Made by a program: the position numbers and the translations under genes
Assembly: GCF_000731985.1 (NCBI RefSeq)
Contig: NZ_JNCS01000001.1
Location: 124,001 to 188,000 of the forward strand
Source: Natrinema altunense
GTDB lineage: Archaea > Halobacteriota > Halobacteria > Halobacteriales > Natrialbaceae
Length of the DNA: 64,000 nucleotides
Direction: 5' to 3'
Part shown: piece by piece, positions 36,774 to 44,084 of the stretch
How the letters are laid out: each line of letters opens with the position of its first letter
Position numbering within the stretch: the stretch's first letter is position 1
Notes under the pieces: model-generated
Databases searched by the model: none
The model's input: the letters and a program-made list of their open reading frames with translations, nothing else
Told to the model about the DNA's origin: nothing

Positions 36774-37524
36774 CGTCCACCCGTCCGTCACACAGGGTGA
36801 CGACCCGATCCGCGACCGCGAGCGTGGCCTCGTCGTGTGAGGCGACCAGCACCGCCCGCTCGCGCCCGACGTCGGTCAGCAACTCGAGGACGTCCCGGCC
36901 CGTCGCCGTATCGAGTTCGCCCGTCGGTTCGTCGGCGACGATCACGTCCGGGTCCGTCGACAGCGCCCGCGCGATCGCGACGCGCTGGCGCTCGCCGCCG
37001 CTGAGTTCGCTCGGGAGATGGGTCGTTCGGTCGTCGAGCCCGACCGCCTCGAGCAACGTCGTCGCGCGGTCCCGGCGGGCGGCCCGCGGAACGCCCGACT
37101 GAACGAGCGGCAACGCGACGTTCGCGCGAGCGGAGAGCGACGGGAGGAGGTGGAATCGCTGAAACACGATGCCGACATGGCGTCGCCGCAGCCGCGTTCG
37201 CTCCGCGTCGGACAGCGCCGCGATGTCGGTCCCCTGGAGTTCGACGCTGCCCGCCGTCGGGACCAACAGCCCCGCGACCGCGTGTAACACCGTCGACTTC
37301 CCGCTCCCGCTCGGCCCCTCGAGTCCGACGATCGACCCGGTCGGGACGTCGAGGGAGACGTCACGGAGCGCGGTCACCGTCCGCTCGTCGCCCGAGCGGA
37401 ACCGTCCGCCAGTGGACCCGTACTCGTGGGTGACGCCCTCGAGGCGAACGGCCGTCGCCGATTCGCGTTCGTCCGCCCGATCCCTCGCCGACGATCGCGA
37501 ACCGCGTACTGATTGCTTGGACAT
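36763..37524 (-). CDS. ABC transporter ATP-binding protein (LolD/MacB type)
   Basis: About 253 residues from ATG 37524. Walker A GLEGPSGSGKSTVLHAVAG, Q-loop IVFQRFHLLPSLSARANVAL, signature LSGGERQRVAIARAL, Walker B VIVADEPTGELD and H-loop VASHDEATLAVADRVV. This is the LolD/FtsE-like group that drives FtsX-type permeases. First gene of the exporter operon. Confidence 0.92.
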   Translation of the reverse strand: MSKQSVRGSRSSARDRADERESATAVRLEGVTHEYGSTGGRFRSGDERTVTALRDVSLDVPTGSIVGLEGPSGSGKSTVLHAVAGLLVPTAGSVELQGTDIAALSDAERTRLRRRHVGIVFQRFHLLPSLSARANVALPLVQSGVPRAARRDRATTLLEAVGLDDRTTHLPSELSGGERQRVAIARALSTDPDVIVADEPTGELDTATGRDVLELLTDVGRERAVLVASHDEATLAVADRVVTLCDGRVDDVR

Positions 37525-38122
37525 TCGCAACGATCTCACTCCCAGCGGACGAGCCGGCGGCTCATTGTTTCGACCCGGTTACCCCTGTCAGACGGGCGCT
37601 ACAGACCGTTGCGTGGCGACAACGGATTCGAGACCATGCGTGCAGGGGGCTGTCCGGTCCGTTGGGTGCCGACGCGGGACCGGACGCCGTCGACCGACGA
37701 CACCGGCCGGTAGGGACGGGCTGTCCGACCTCCCCCATCGAAACGGGGCCGTACAGATCAGCGACGGTGACTGTGTTCGCCCGGCATCGAGGCTGGCCCC
37801 GTACCACCGACGGAGCAGCGGCGCGCGGTCGGGGTACGGTCTCCGTTCAGGATCGTCATGTGATCCGATGGCGAAGACCGACGCGATACGATCCCTGCCC
37901 CGTCTCGATCGCTTCCCGACCCGTCGAGAGCCGGTCCGATCCGTTCGGGATTCCGTACGTCGTACTCGCGTCGCGCTTGCTCGAGAGCAGGCGTCCCTCG
38001 AGCGGAGCGCCCGAGGACGACCGGTAATCACGTCACCGGGTCTCCGTGCCGTATGGATCAACGTTCGTCCACGGACGGCCTCACGGAGGTGCGTTTTTGG
38101 CAGATCACCGTCATCAGCCTGT
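37525..38122. other. About 600 bases without recognised gene
   Basis: All frames here read as Arg/Pro-rich noise. At 37723-37748 the sequence GTCCGACCTCCCCCATCGAA followed by ACGGGG resembles the 3' end of the tRNA-Tyr gene at 42874 (GTCCGCCCTCCCCGATTTGA then ACGGGG) with a few changes and one gap. It may be a decayed attachment site or chance. The region probably marks the outer edge of the decayed element. Confidence 0.35.
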
Positions 38123-38535
38123 ATGGGCGAGACCGATGGCGATCCTGACCAAGCTGGACACCTGCACCATCTTGAACTGTGTGCGTCCGATCTGGAAACG
38201 TCACGTGACTTTTGGGGTGGATGCTCGCCGAACTCGGCTACGAACCGAAAAACGAGTGGCGGGATGGCTGCTCTTGGAGCAAGGGTCCGATGTATCTCGT
38301 CCTCAAACGAGCGCCCAATTCCGACCACCCGTTTGACAGACGGACAGCAGGACTGAATCACATCGCGTTCCACGCAGGATCCCGTGATCAGGTCGATAAA
38401 CTGACTGCACGTGTCCGTGAGAGGGACGACGCTACCGTTCTGTACGACGAACAGCATCCCTACGCTGGCGGCTATTATGCGCTCTACTGCGAGGGCCCCG
38501 ACGATATCAAGGTCGAAATCGTCGGGCCGGAGTAG
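38123..38535 (+). pseudogene. VOC-family (glyoxalase-like) gene with a one-base frameshift
   Basis: From ATG 38123 the frame reads MGETDGDPDQAGHLHHLELC, then ASDLETSRDFWG. At the run TTTTGGGG (38207-38214) the frame breaks, and the continuation WMLAELGYEPKNEWRDGCSW to the end YYALYCEGPDDIKVEIVGPE is one frame over. Adding one G would restore a full two-repeat VOC protein of about 137 residues with the HHLEL and LNHIAFHA metal-site segments. Either a real pseudogene or a homopolymer sequencing error. Confidence 0.8.
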
Positions 38536-38588
38536 GTCTCGTTCGGAGAGACGCGCTCCTGTCTCTGCCACGGTACGTACTATGCGTC

Positions 38589-38674
38589 TGATACTGACCA
38601 CTGAACGTCAACCCACACATTATCGCACAGCAGCCGTCACGTCGGTGTGTAAACCGTTCTAATTAAGGCTATAG
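38589..38674 (-). mobile_element. Degenerate fourth copy of the 86-bp palindrome
   Basis: Aligns along exactly 86 bases with copy 1: CCACTGAACGTCA..CACACATTATCGCAC..CGTC..GGTGTGTAAACCGTT..CTATAG. The right end CTATAG and GTGTGTAAA block are intact; the left end and the loop are changed. Same orientation as copy 1, opposite to the nearby copy at 38964. Confidence 0.6.
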
Positions 38675-38835
38675 TCGGCTTCAGAGACCGAAGTCGGATC
38701 GAAAAGGGGAATGCCGTCTCGGAAACGAGTATTCATCGGCCGGTTCGTCATCTCCGCATGGCCGTGGCGGGCCTCGAAAGACAGCGGCCGTGGGAGGCGA
38801 TCAACTCGAATGCGTCGTTCATCAGTGGCCCGTCC

Positions 38836-39273
38836 TTTGCGTCGAGTTTCAGTGACCGCGAGCGACGAGTTGGTCGGTACGTCGCAGACCGCGTCAACCG
38901 TCCGGATGGTCGTCGCGAACTCTTCCGGGGCTGGCGCTCGCGGAACTCGTCGCCCTTCGCGTACTATAGTAGCAACTGAAACGATTTACACACTGATCGC
39001 AACGCCGTCGTGCGATCAGGTGTGCAATGACTTTCAGTTGCTACTATAGACACGGAGCATCGTCCCGTCGTCGGTATCGACGATATCCTCCGGCGCAACG
39101 TCGGGCACTTCGTGTGAGCGGCACCCACAGCGCGCGCCGAGTGCGAACGCGATCCGCTGCTGGGTATCGTCGACCGCCTCGAGCGACTGTGCTACTTCGT
39201 TCCGGCTGAGCCAGACCGTCATGTCGTCGCGGTTCTCGTGCTGTTGCAGTTCATGCGTCCGGGTAGCCTGCAT
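38836..39273 (-). pseudogene. Tyrosine-recombinase integrase remnant, split by the 86-bp element
   Basis: From ATG 39273 the frame reads MQATRTHELQQHE..TVWLSRNEVAQSLEAVDDTQ, QRIAFALGARCGCRSHEVPD and IVDTDDGTMLRV, the N-terminal half of a haloarchaeal phage-type integrase including the first catalytic Arg region (ARCGCRSHEV). The element at 38964-39049 interrupts it. Removing 85 bases rejoins GTC-TAC-GCG and continues YAKGDEFRE; a lost base then shifts the frame to PEEFATTIRTVDAVCDVPTN. The catalytic C-terminal half is not recognisable. Dead gene. Confidence 0.8.
38964..39049 (+). mobile_element. 86-bp palindromic MITE-like element, copy 2 (inside integrase)
   Basis: CTATAGTAGCAACTGAAACG..TTTACACACTGATCGCAACG..CGTGCGATCAGGTGTGCAA..TTTCAGTTGCTACTATAG. 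The ends are an 18-base inverted repeat and the inner arms also pair, so the whole can form one long hairpin. It interrupts the integrase gene; the join implied by the flanks is cttcgcgta/gacacgg, consistent with insertion at a TA dinucleotide. Confidence 0.85.
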
Positions 39274-39467
39274 TCCGGACAAGAACCGAGGGGAATCTAG
39301 TTTTTTGGTGGTGCTCGAGGGGGAGATTGGGGTGATTCTGTCTGACTCTGTCTGAGTTCTCGGACACAGCACTCACTGAACTCAAGCCACTGATTCGCTC
39401 AATCTCTGGTCTATCTGGATAGATAGTGTGCTAGGTAATTATGTGCTTGTGTTACCCGAACAAGAGT
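39274..39467. other. Transition into AT-rich island DNA
   Basis: Around 39300 the base composition changes sharply from GC-rich chromosomal to AT-rich DNA that continues to about 41830. No gene is seen in this short stretch. AT-rich TATTTATC-like elements near 39410-39445 could be the promoter of the next gene. Confidence 0.4.
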
Positions 39468-39920
39468 ATGGTCCAGCTTGCTGGTGTCTTAGTGAGTGCG
39501 CTTGTGAGTTTAATAGTCAGTGTAGCTGTGTCATATTTATCACATATTTTAAGTAAGCAGAGAAATAAAGACATGGAATCCGAACAGTGGGTTAGGGACG
39601 TAAAGAGAATTTGTAATCAAATTCATCGAGATGCGCTTTCGCTGGATCCTGGAGTGGAAGTTGAGGTAAATGATCTAACTAGAGAAGACGCAGTGAACTC
39701 TGAACTTACTACCCTTTCATCGTCGATCCAGAACTTGGAAGAGTTGTCATCAGATCCTATTGGGAATCAAAGACACCAAAATCTAGTTCAAGAAATTGAT
39801 GAACTCACAGGTTGGTGTCGCAGTCCAAACTATCAGGGGGATGATCTCACTACAACAGATGTCCAGCAAAAGATATTGAATCAGACACAAGATATCATCT
39901 CCATGATTGAAAGTAAATAG
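39468..39920 (+). CDS. Membrane-anchored helical protein of the AT-rich island
   Basis: About 150 residues from ATG 39468 (an ATG at 39441 would add nine). An N-terminal membrane segment (VLVSALVSLIVSVAVSYLSH) is followed by a soluble helical part (QWVRDVKRICNQIHRDAL, NSELTTLSSSIQNLEELSSD, VQQKILNQTQDIISMIESK). Codons are AT-rich, unlike the neighbours outside 39.3-41.8 kb, a sign of transfer. It converges on the next gene with one base between the stops. No family recognised. Confidence 0.6.
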   Translation: MVQLAGVLVSALVSLIVSVAVSYLSHILSKQRNKDMESEQWVRDVKRICNQIHRDALSLDPGVEVEVNDLTREDAVNSELTTLSSSIQNLEELSSDPIGNQRHQNLVQEIDELTGWCRSPNYQGDDLTTTDVQQKILNQTQDIISMIESK

Positions 39921-39921
39921 C

Positions 39922-40635
39922 CTAGATTATATCCATATCTTCAACTATCTCCATAGGTGAAACCATATCGATATCTGAATTTGCAATCTGAGACATTGCC
40001 TTGGATATTCTTTCCCTCTCCTCATATACACCACACTCGTTGCTTACAAGGACACTGTCTCCATGACTTTGACACCAGTATGCGGCGTTAACTAGACATT
40101 CAACCTGACACTGATCTCGCGAGGCGGAACTCAATGTAGCAGCTAATGTGAATTGGGATTGCCCCCCTTTTTCATAGGTGTCATCAATCACATTCAGGTA
40201 CAAGTTCTTCCGGAGATGATTGGCTTGAATCCGCCAGTCATCTAGATCATTTCTAAATTCATGTATCCCAACATTCTCTAGATGTTCGGCTAATCCAGAC
40301 AAATCTGGAAGATGACTAGAATTAAATGAAACTCCGCTTGCCGTTTGAAGATCGGGATAGTTTAAAACTCCGGAAGAAAATGCAGTAACGGGGTTCGACT
40401 CTTCACTGATACATCGGGATGCCTCATTGATCAAATAATCCAATAATCTTTGTCGGTCTGCTATTCGGTCATTTAGATCATTCTTTGCAGAAGAACTAGT
40501 AACAACAGATCCACCTTGATCCTGTATCTCATTTAGGACCTGTTCTGCATATCTATTTTTGTCTAAATAAACGATACAGTAATCCACTAAAACAGATAGA
40601 TCAGCGAAGACAGTAAACGGAGGACTATTGCTCAT
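39922..40635 (-). CDS. PIN-like protein of the AT-rich island
   Basis: A 237-residue protein. The start TVFADLSVLVDYCIVYLDKN resembles the first strand and Asp of PIN ribonucleases. VVTSSSAKNDLNDRI and the C-terminal CLVNAAYWCQSHGDSVLVSN followed by ECGVYEERERISKAM resemble the later PIN strand, where a TND-type motif would be expected but SNECG is found. The middle 100 residues are helical. Its start overlaps the 341-residue gene by 11 bases. Nuclease activity is an inference; some acidic ligands are uncertain. Confidence 0.55.
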   Translation of the reverse strand: MSNSPPFTVFADLSVLVDYCIVYLDKNRYAEQVLNEIQDQGGSVVTSSSAKNDLNDRIADRQRLLDYLINEASRCISEESNPVTAFSSGVLNYPDLQTASGVSFNSSHLPDLSGLAEHLENVGIHEFRNDLDDWRIQANHLRKNLYLNVIDDTYEKGGQSQFTLAATLSSASRDQCQVECLVNAAYWCQSHGDSVLVSNECGVYEERERISKAMSQIANSDIDMVSPMEIVEDMDII

Positions 40636-41650
40636 CGCCTGCTTTGATCATAATTCCCTTCTCCAAGTCTCCAAATGTGGATGAGGAGGGACCACGGACA
40701 GATTGATATTGAGAGACACTTGGGGTTAGATTGACATTCTGAAGCTCTTCTTCCCAACTTTTGAGCTGCCCGGGCATTGTGTCCTCAAACTTTGTGAGTA
40801 GTCTTTCTCCTTTGTCGATGAATTCAGGCTCCTCATTAGAGGGAACTTTGGCCTTGTGAATGGAGATAATCATCGCTGGCCAAGGCCATACATATCCGTG
40901 GTAGATCATATATCCCCTCCGAAGTGCCTGCAATTGCATCGGGTCGGGATCGTTAATAGATTCTAACTTTACTAATGCCTCTTGGAGCGAATCAAGATAG
41001 GAGATAGTATGATTAAGAACATCATCAGTAAAGCGTTCTTGAGACCTCATATTATAGCGAAGGTCAAGTGTGGCAGATTTCATATCAGTAATGAAATCGC
41101 CAGCATTCGTAGCTAACTCTTCGTCATCACACTCTAAGATGTCTTCCAACGTATCGAGGATCGCTAAATTCGAGAGATACAGATCCCGGTACTCTTCAGG
41201 CGCCCAGTCCTGATAATTCTCCTCTAAAAAGTCAAACATAGACTGGCTCCACACCTCATCAAGATTCGTCTCAGCATAGTATCCTTGGATATCCTCACGA
41301 GTGACCGTCCCAAATTTTCCAGAACGGACAGTCCTGTCAAATTCTTCTAAAGGAGAAGGTGAGAACTCACTGGGTCGGAGGGTATTGTAAGGCTCAAACT
41401 GCCCGTATCGATACCAAGTCCGAATAAGTGGAATTTCCCAGTCCTCAGCGATTCTATAAACCAGTTTTTGTATTTTGATGTTGTCTGGACTGAGACCTCC
41501 TTCTGAGTCGTCAGTGACCTGAATGTCTTCTTCATATAATGCGGCTTCGAGGCCTTTCTTCACATCTTCGACAGCCTCGTTATGGCCGCCACCTATATTC
41601 AGATCTGGATACATATTTAATATGAATTGATGTCTTACTTGGTCGCTCAT
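40625..41650 (-). CDS. Unknown 341-aa protein, partner of the PIN-like protein
   Basis: Begins MSDQVRHQFILNMYPDLNIG. Residues 58-85 (KIQKLVYRIAEDWEIPLIRT, then WYRYGQFEPYN) resemble the Lys-Leu-x-Tyr and WYxxG segments of Panacea/DUF4065-like antitoxin domains, but this is weak. The remainder is helical (YLSNLAILDTLEDILECDDE, YLDSLQEALVKLESI). A TATA-like AATATACC lies about 25 bases before the ATG on the minus strand. AT-rich codon use. It forms a two-gene operon with the PIN-like gene. Confidence 0.6.
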   Translation of the reverse strand: MSDQVRHQFILNMYPDLNIGGGHNEAVEDVKKGLEAALYEEDIQVTDDSEGGLSPDNIKIQKLVYRIAEDWEIPLIRTWYRYGQFEPYNTLRPSEFSPSPLEEFDRTVRSGKFGTVTREDIQGYYAETNLDEVWSQSMFDFLEENYQDWAPEEYRDLYLSNLAILDTLEDILECDDEELATNAGDFITDMKSATLDLRYNMRSQERFTDDVLNHTISYLDSLQEALVKLESINDPDPMQLQALRRGYMIYHGYVWPWPAMIISIHKAKVPSNEEPEFIDKGERLLTKFEDTMPGQLKSWEEELQNVNLTPSVSQYQSVRGPSSSTFGDLEKGIMIKAGDEQ

Positions 41651-41833
41651 TTTGACTACGGAGGTATATTTCTTTCTACTGGATGTGTTTAGCGCAGCGT
41701 GTTAATTAGGACTCCATCCATACATAAAGTTATTCCTCCGTTTGAACGTTATCAAAATGGAGTATAACAAATAGCCGAATAACTACCCGCTGCCTAAATG
41801 AAATAATCCTCGAATTACCCGTGATCTATAAGT

Positions 41834-42025
41834 CTATGACTCTGGATAGTCGTCAGGGTCAATCAACGCCACTTCCCATGTTTTACGATCTGTTCGTCTA
41901 ATACGGACTGAGCAATCTTTCACGGTTCCGTCCTCGTCTACCAACCCGAGCGCCCGAAGCTCGCCCTTTGGGAGTACAACACCGCCCGACGTACGACCGA
42001 CTTGTGTCAACTGGTGGATCGGCAT
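41834..42025 (-). CDS. AbrB-like small DNA-binding protein
   Basis: A 63-residue protein (MPIHQLTQVGRTSGGVVLPK, then GELRALGLVDEDGTV and VRIRRTDRKTWEVALI). The VGRTSGGVVLPKGEL segment followed by a short helix fits the swapped-hairpin AbrB/SpoVT fold that is common on haloarchaeal integrated elements. Probably an autorepressor; divergent from the next gene, with an inverted repeat between them. Confidence 0.7.
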   Translation of the reverse strand: MPIHQLTQVGRTSGGVVLPKGELRALGLVDEDGTVKDCSVRIRRTDRKTWEVALIDPDDYPES

Positions 42026-42065
42026 GGCTACGTTTTCAACTAGTCCTGAAACCGTTTAAACATTG

Positions 42066-42083
42066 GTCTCAACAGTACGAGAC
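42066..42083. promoter_or_regulatory. Inverted repeat in the divergent promoter region
   Basis: GTCTC-aacagtac-GAGAC, extendable to TGGTCTC/GAGACTA with one mismatch, lies between the AbrB-like gene and the 104-residue gene. It is a plausible operator for the AbrB-like protein, though no experiment or second copy supports this. Confidence 0.4.
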
Positions 42084-42130
42084 TATGATATTCCCGACCG
42101 CTATCACTCGCTCGAGAGTTCCATCGAACC

Positions 42131-42445
42131 ATGGGCACGGACAACCCGCCACCGACTGACGAGAAGCCTATCGACGAGGTCTACCACGACCGGAATCTCC
42201 TCGCGATCGCCTTCGCGAGGGCAATCCGGCTCACCTGGGGACCGAACACCGCCGGCTGGTACTGGCACGACGAGTGGCCGGTCGTCTGGGTCGATACGCC
42301 GACCGGCCAGAAATTCTGGCACGTCACGCCTGCCCTCGAGTGCTCGTCACTCCAACAGACCGAGCCGACCGGCGGCTACGACGGCCACTCGCGGACGCTC
42401 AAGAACTGCTGGCTCGCCCGCTACGTCACCGGAGCCTACTCATGA
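42131..42445 (+). CDS. Small haloarchaeal element-type protein, 104 aa
   Basis: MGTDNPPPTDEKPIDEVYHD, then NLLAIAFARAIRLTWGPNTA, GWYWHDEWPVVWVDTPTGQK and KNCWLARYVTGAYS. It is rich in Trp. I recognise the type as cargo of haloarchaeal proviruses and integrative elements but know no function. Its stop overlaps the next ATG by four bases. Confidence 0.65.
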   Translation: MGTDNPPPTDEKPIDEVYHDRNLLAIAFARAIRLTWGPNTAGWYWHDEWPVVWVDTPTGQKFWHVTPALECSSLQQTEPTGGYDGHSRTLKNCWLARYVTGAYS

Positions 42446-42936
42446 CCGAACGGATCGAGTTCGGATCGAAAACGGCGGCCGACCAGTTCCGAGACGAGTA
42501 CGCGGACCACCTCGTCGTCGGGGCTGCCGTCGGTCGCCTTCATGTCGATCAACTCGAGAAAGTCGACCGACTCCCCGTCAGTGGGTTCTGGGAAGGCGCT
42601 CATTGGCCGCGTGACACCTCCTGCAGATCGTGTGGGCCGTTCTCACAAACGCGACGGGGGAGGCCGCCGGCGGAGGTCGCAGTTGTCATACGCCCACCGC
42701 AGTGTGGACAGTACCGGCTCACGCGACCCACCTCTCTGCTATGGAATTCGCCGGACGGCGTGGGGCCGCGTTTTGAAACAAGTTCTACTCCAAATTTTCG
42801 GCCGTCTCAAATCGCCGGAAATCGCAAGACGGCGGGCTCTTCGGTGTCTGCCACGAATCGACGAGGAAGGAAGTCCGCCCTCCCCGATTTGAACGGGGGG
42901 CAAGTCGATCTACAGTCGACTGCTCTACCAGTCTGA
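42442..42936 (+). CDS. Element-type protein; only the first ~55 codons look genuine
   Basis: Coupled to the previous gene (ATGA overlap). Residues 1-55 (MTERIEFGSKTAADQFRDEY, ADHLVVGAAVGRLHVDQLEK, LPVSGFWEGAHW) look like a real small protein. After that the frame becomes Arg/Pro-rich, crosses the antisense zinc-ribbon gene and runs through the tRNA-Tyr gene before stopping at 42936. The natural end was probably lost; treat the C-terminal two thirds as read-through. Confidence 0.45.
   Translation: MTERIEFGSKTAADQFRDEYADHLVVGAAVGRLHVDQLEKVDRLPVSGFWEGAHWPRDTSCRSCGPFSQTRRGRPPAEVAVVIRPPQCGQYRLTRPTSLLWNSPDGVGPRFETSSTPNFRPSQIAGNRKTAGSSVSATNRRGRKSALPDLNGGQVDLQSTALPV
42600..42722 (-). CDS. Tiny zinc-ribbon protein, 40 aa
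   Basis: Read from a GTG at 42722: (M)SRYCPHCGGRMTTATSAGG, LPRRVCENGPHDLQEVSRGQ. CPHC plus CENGPHD is a zinc-ribbon-like ligand set. Such 40-60-residue zinc fingers are common in haloarchaea and in their viruses. It is antisense to the read-through part of the 42442 frame, which supports that frame being spurious there. Confidence 0.55.
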   Translation of the reverse strand: MSRYCPHCGGRMTTATSAGGLPRRVCENGPHDLQEVSRGQ

Positions 42937-42947
42937 GCTAAGGGCGG
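42874..42947 (-). tRNA. tRNA-Tyr (GTA)
   Basis: Read on the minus strand: acceptor CCGCCCT/AGGGCGG with discriminator A, anticodon arm GTCGA-CTGTAGA-TCGAC reading GTA, T arm CCCCG-TTCAAAT-CGGGG. No intron. Its 3' end faces the element-type genes at 38.8-42.7 kb, the usual geometry for integration at a tRNA 3' end. Confidence 0.96.
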
Positions 42948-43074
42948 GCGCACTCAAACGTAGCCGCCGTGGTACACATAAGGGTTATTATTCGAGCCGA
43001 CGGGAACGTGTCAGTGATCGTGATCGGCAGCATGATTGATATAGCAGGCGTGATAACACAGGAGCAACTCGCCA

Positions 43075-43707
43075 ATGAGCAAGATCACGTTCCGCGCCGA
43101 CGACGATCTCGTCGAGCAACTCGAGGAGTTGGACCGCTCCAAGAGCGAAGCGCTGCGCGAGGCGCTGCGCTCGTATCTCGAGTCCGGCGGGACGGCGCGG
43201 AGCGGTGGGGATCGGAACTGCGACGCGGAGGGCGCAATCGACGAACTGGTTCGGAAACGGGTCGACGAACGACTCGACGCTCGATTGCGTGAGCTCGGGC
43301 TCGAACGGGTGGACGCGCGAACACCGTCGACAGATCCACGAGCCGTTACCGTCACCGTCTCGCTCGAGGGGGAACCGCGGTCCGACGAACGGGTGCAGTC
43401 CGGCGAGCGGATACATGTCGATCACGGGCGCACGCGTGAGACGACTCAGTCGACCGATGACGGGGAACCGGCACGGACTCGCGAGCCGTCGGACACGCCG
43501 CCCGGCGACGGTGACGTCCAGTGTAACCAGTGTGGCAACCAACTCGAGGGGGAGCACGTATACTGTCCCAACTGCGGCGAAAAGGCCTCGCGGCGGCTGT
43601 TCTGTGACTGCGGCGACGAGGTCCGTTCGGACTGGTCGTTTTGTCCCGGGTGCGGTCGTCGGACGCCGGCAGCGGACGTTCTCGAGTCCGACAGTCACCA
43701 GTACTGA
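43075..43707 (+). CDS. cdrL: CdrL-type regulator: ribbon-helix-helix plus double zinc ribbon
   Basis: A 210-residue protein. Residues 1-42 are a CopG-type ribbon-helix-helix (KITFRADDDLVEQLEELDRS, SEALREALRSYLESGG). A charged linker follows. The C-terminus has two zinc ribbons (CNQCGNQLEG..CPNCGEKA and CDCGDEVRSDWSFCPGCG). In Halobacterium and Haloferax a protein of this layout beside cdrS-ftsZ2 is the long cell-division regulator CdrL, which acts on that promoter. Assigned from domain order and position. Confidence 0.85.
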   Translation: MSKITFRADDDLVEQLEELDRSKSEALREALRSYLESGGTARSGGDRNCDAEGAIDELVRKRVDERLDARLRELGLERVDARTPSTDPRAVTVTVSLEGEPRSDERVQSGERIHVDHGRTRETTQSTDDGEPARTREPSDTPPGDGDVQCNQCGNQLEGEHVYCPNCGEKASRRLFCDCGDEVRSDWSFCPGCGRRTPAADVLESDSHQY

Positions 43708-43712
43708 CCGGT

Positions 43713-43884
43713 GTAAGACACGGAAAGTCAGCCTCGGCGAAAGTTTTATTATTCAGGCCGGACATCCAATTATTCGCGTAAGACGGATTGTCTTACACCC
43801 GTCGAAAAGACGGAAAATCGCCCGATGTCGGGCAGTTCCGTCGTAAGACACGCCGCGTCTGACAGGGGCGCGCCACCGTCTTAC
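43713..43884. promoter_or_regulatory. Array of five GTAAGAC/GTCTTAC sites before cdrS
   Basis: GTAAGAC occurs at 43713-43719, 43778-43784 and 43843-43849; its complement GTCTTAC at 43790-43796 and 43878-43884. The middle pair forms the palindrome GTAAGAC-GGATT-GTCTTAC. The last site is 18 bases before the cdrS ATG, close to where the transcript should start. Starts of the direct copies are spaced 65 bases apart (43713, 43778, 43843). The layout fits binding by the ribbon-helix-helix proteins CdrS and/or CdrL for autoregulation. Confidence 0.7.
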
Positions 43885-43902
43885 CCAACGGGGAATACAA
43901 CC

Positions 43903-44082
43903 ATGGAGCGTGTGACACTGCGAATCCCGAAACAGCAGATCGAGGAAGTAGAGCAACTGGTCGACTCGGGCGAGTTCCCGAACCGGAGCGAGGCGATCCG
44001 GTCGGCCGTCCGTGAGATGATCAACGAGCAACAGGACGGACCCAGCGAGCAGTCCGGTAAACGCAACTGGGCCAAGGTGTAA
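43903..44082 (+). CDS. cdrS: CdrS, ribbon-helix-helix cell-division regulator
   Basis: A 59-residue CopG-family protein ([40 protein letters not shown]). The strand VTLRIPK and the helix pair are complete; a short polar tail ends KRNWAKV. Two bases separate its stop from ftsZ2, so they form one operon. In related haloarchaea CdrS controls division genes, including its own operon. Confidence 0.92.
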   Translation: MERVTLRIPKQQIEEVEQLVDSGEFPNRSEAIRSAVREMINEQQDGPSEQSGKRNWAKV

Positions 44083-44084
44083 CG

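Noticed and set aside
37588-38601. Long minus-strand frame over the spacer and the VOC gene
   Set aside because: It is antisense to a clearly VOC-like plus-strand sequence, and the remainder is Arg-rich noise.
30454-39049. CRISPR-like interpretation of the repeated palindromes
   Set aside because: The copies are kilobases apart, in both orientations, with no regular spacers and no cas genes in the window.
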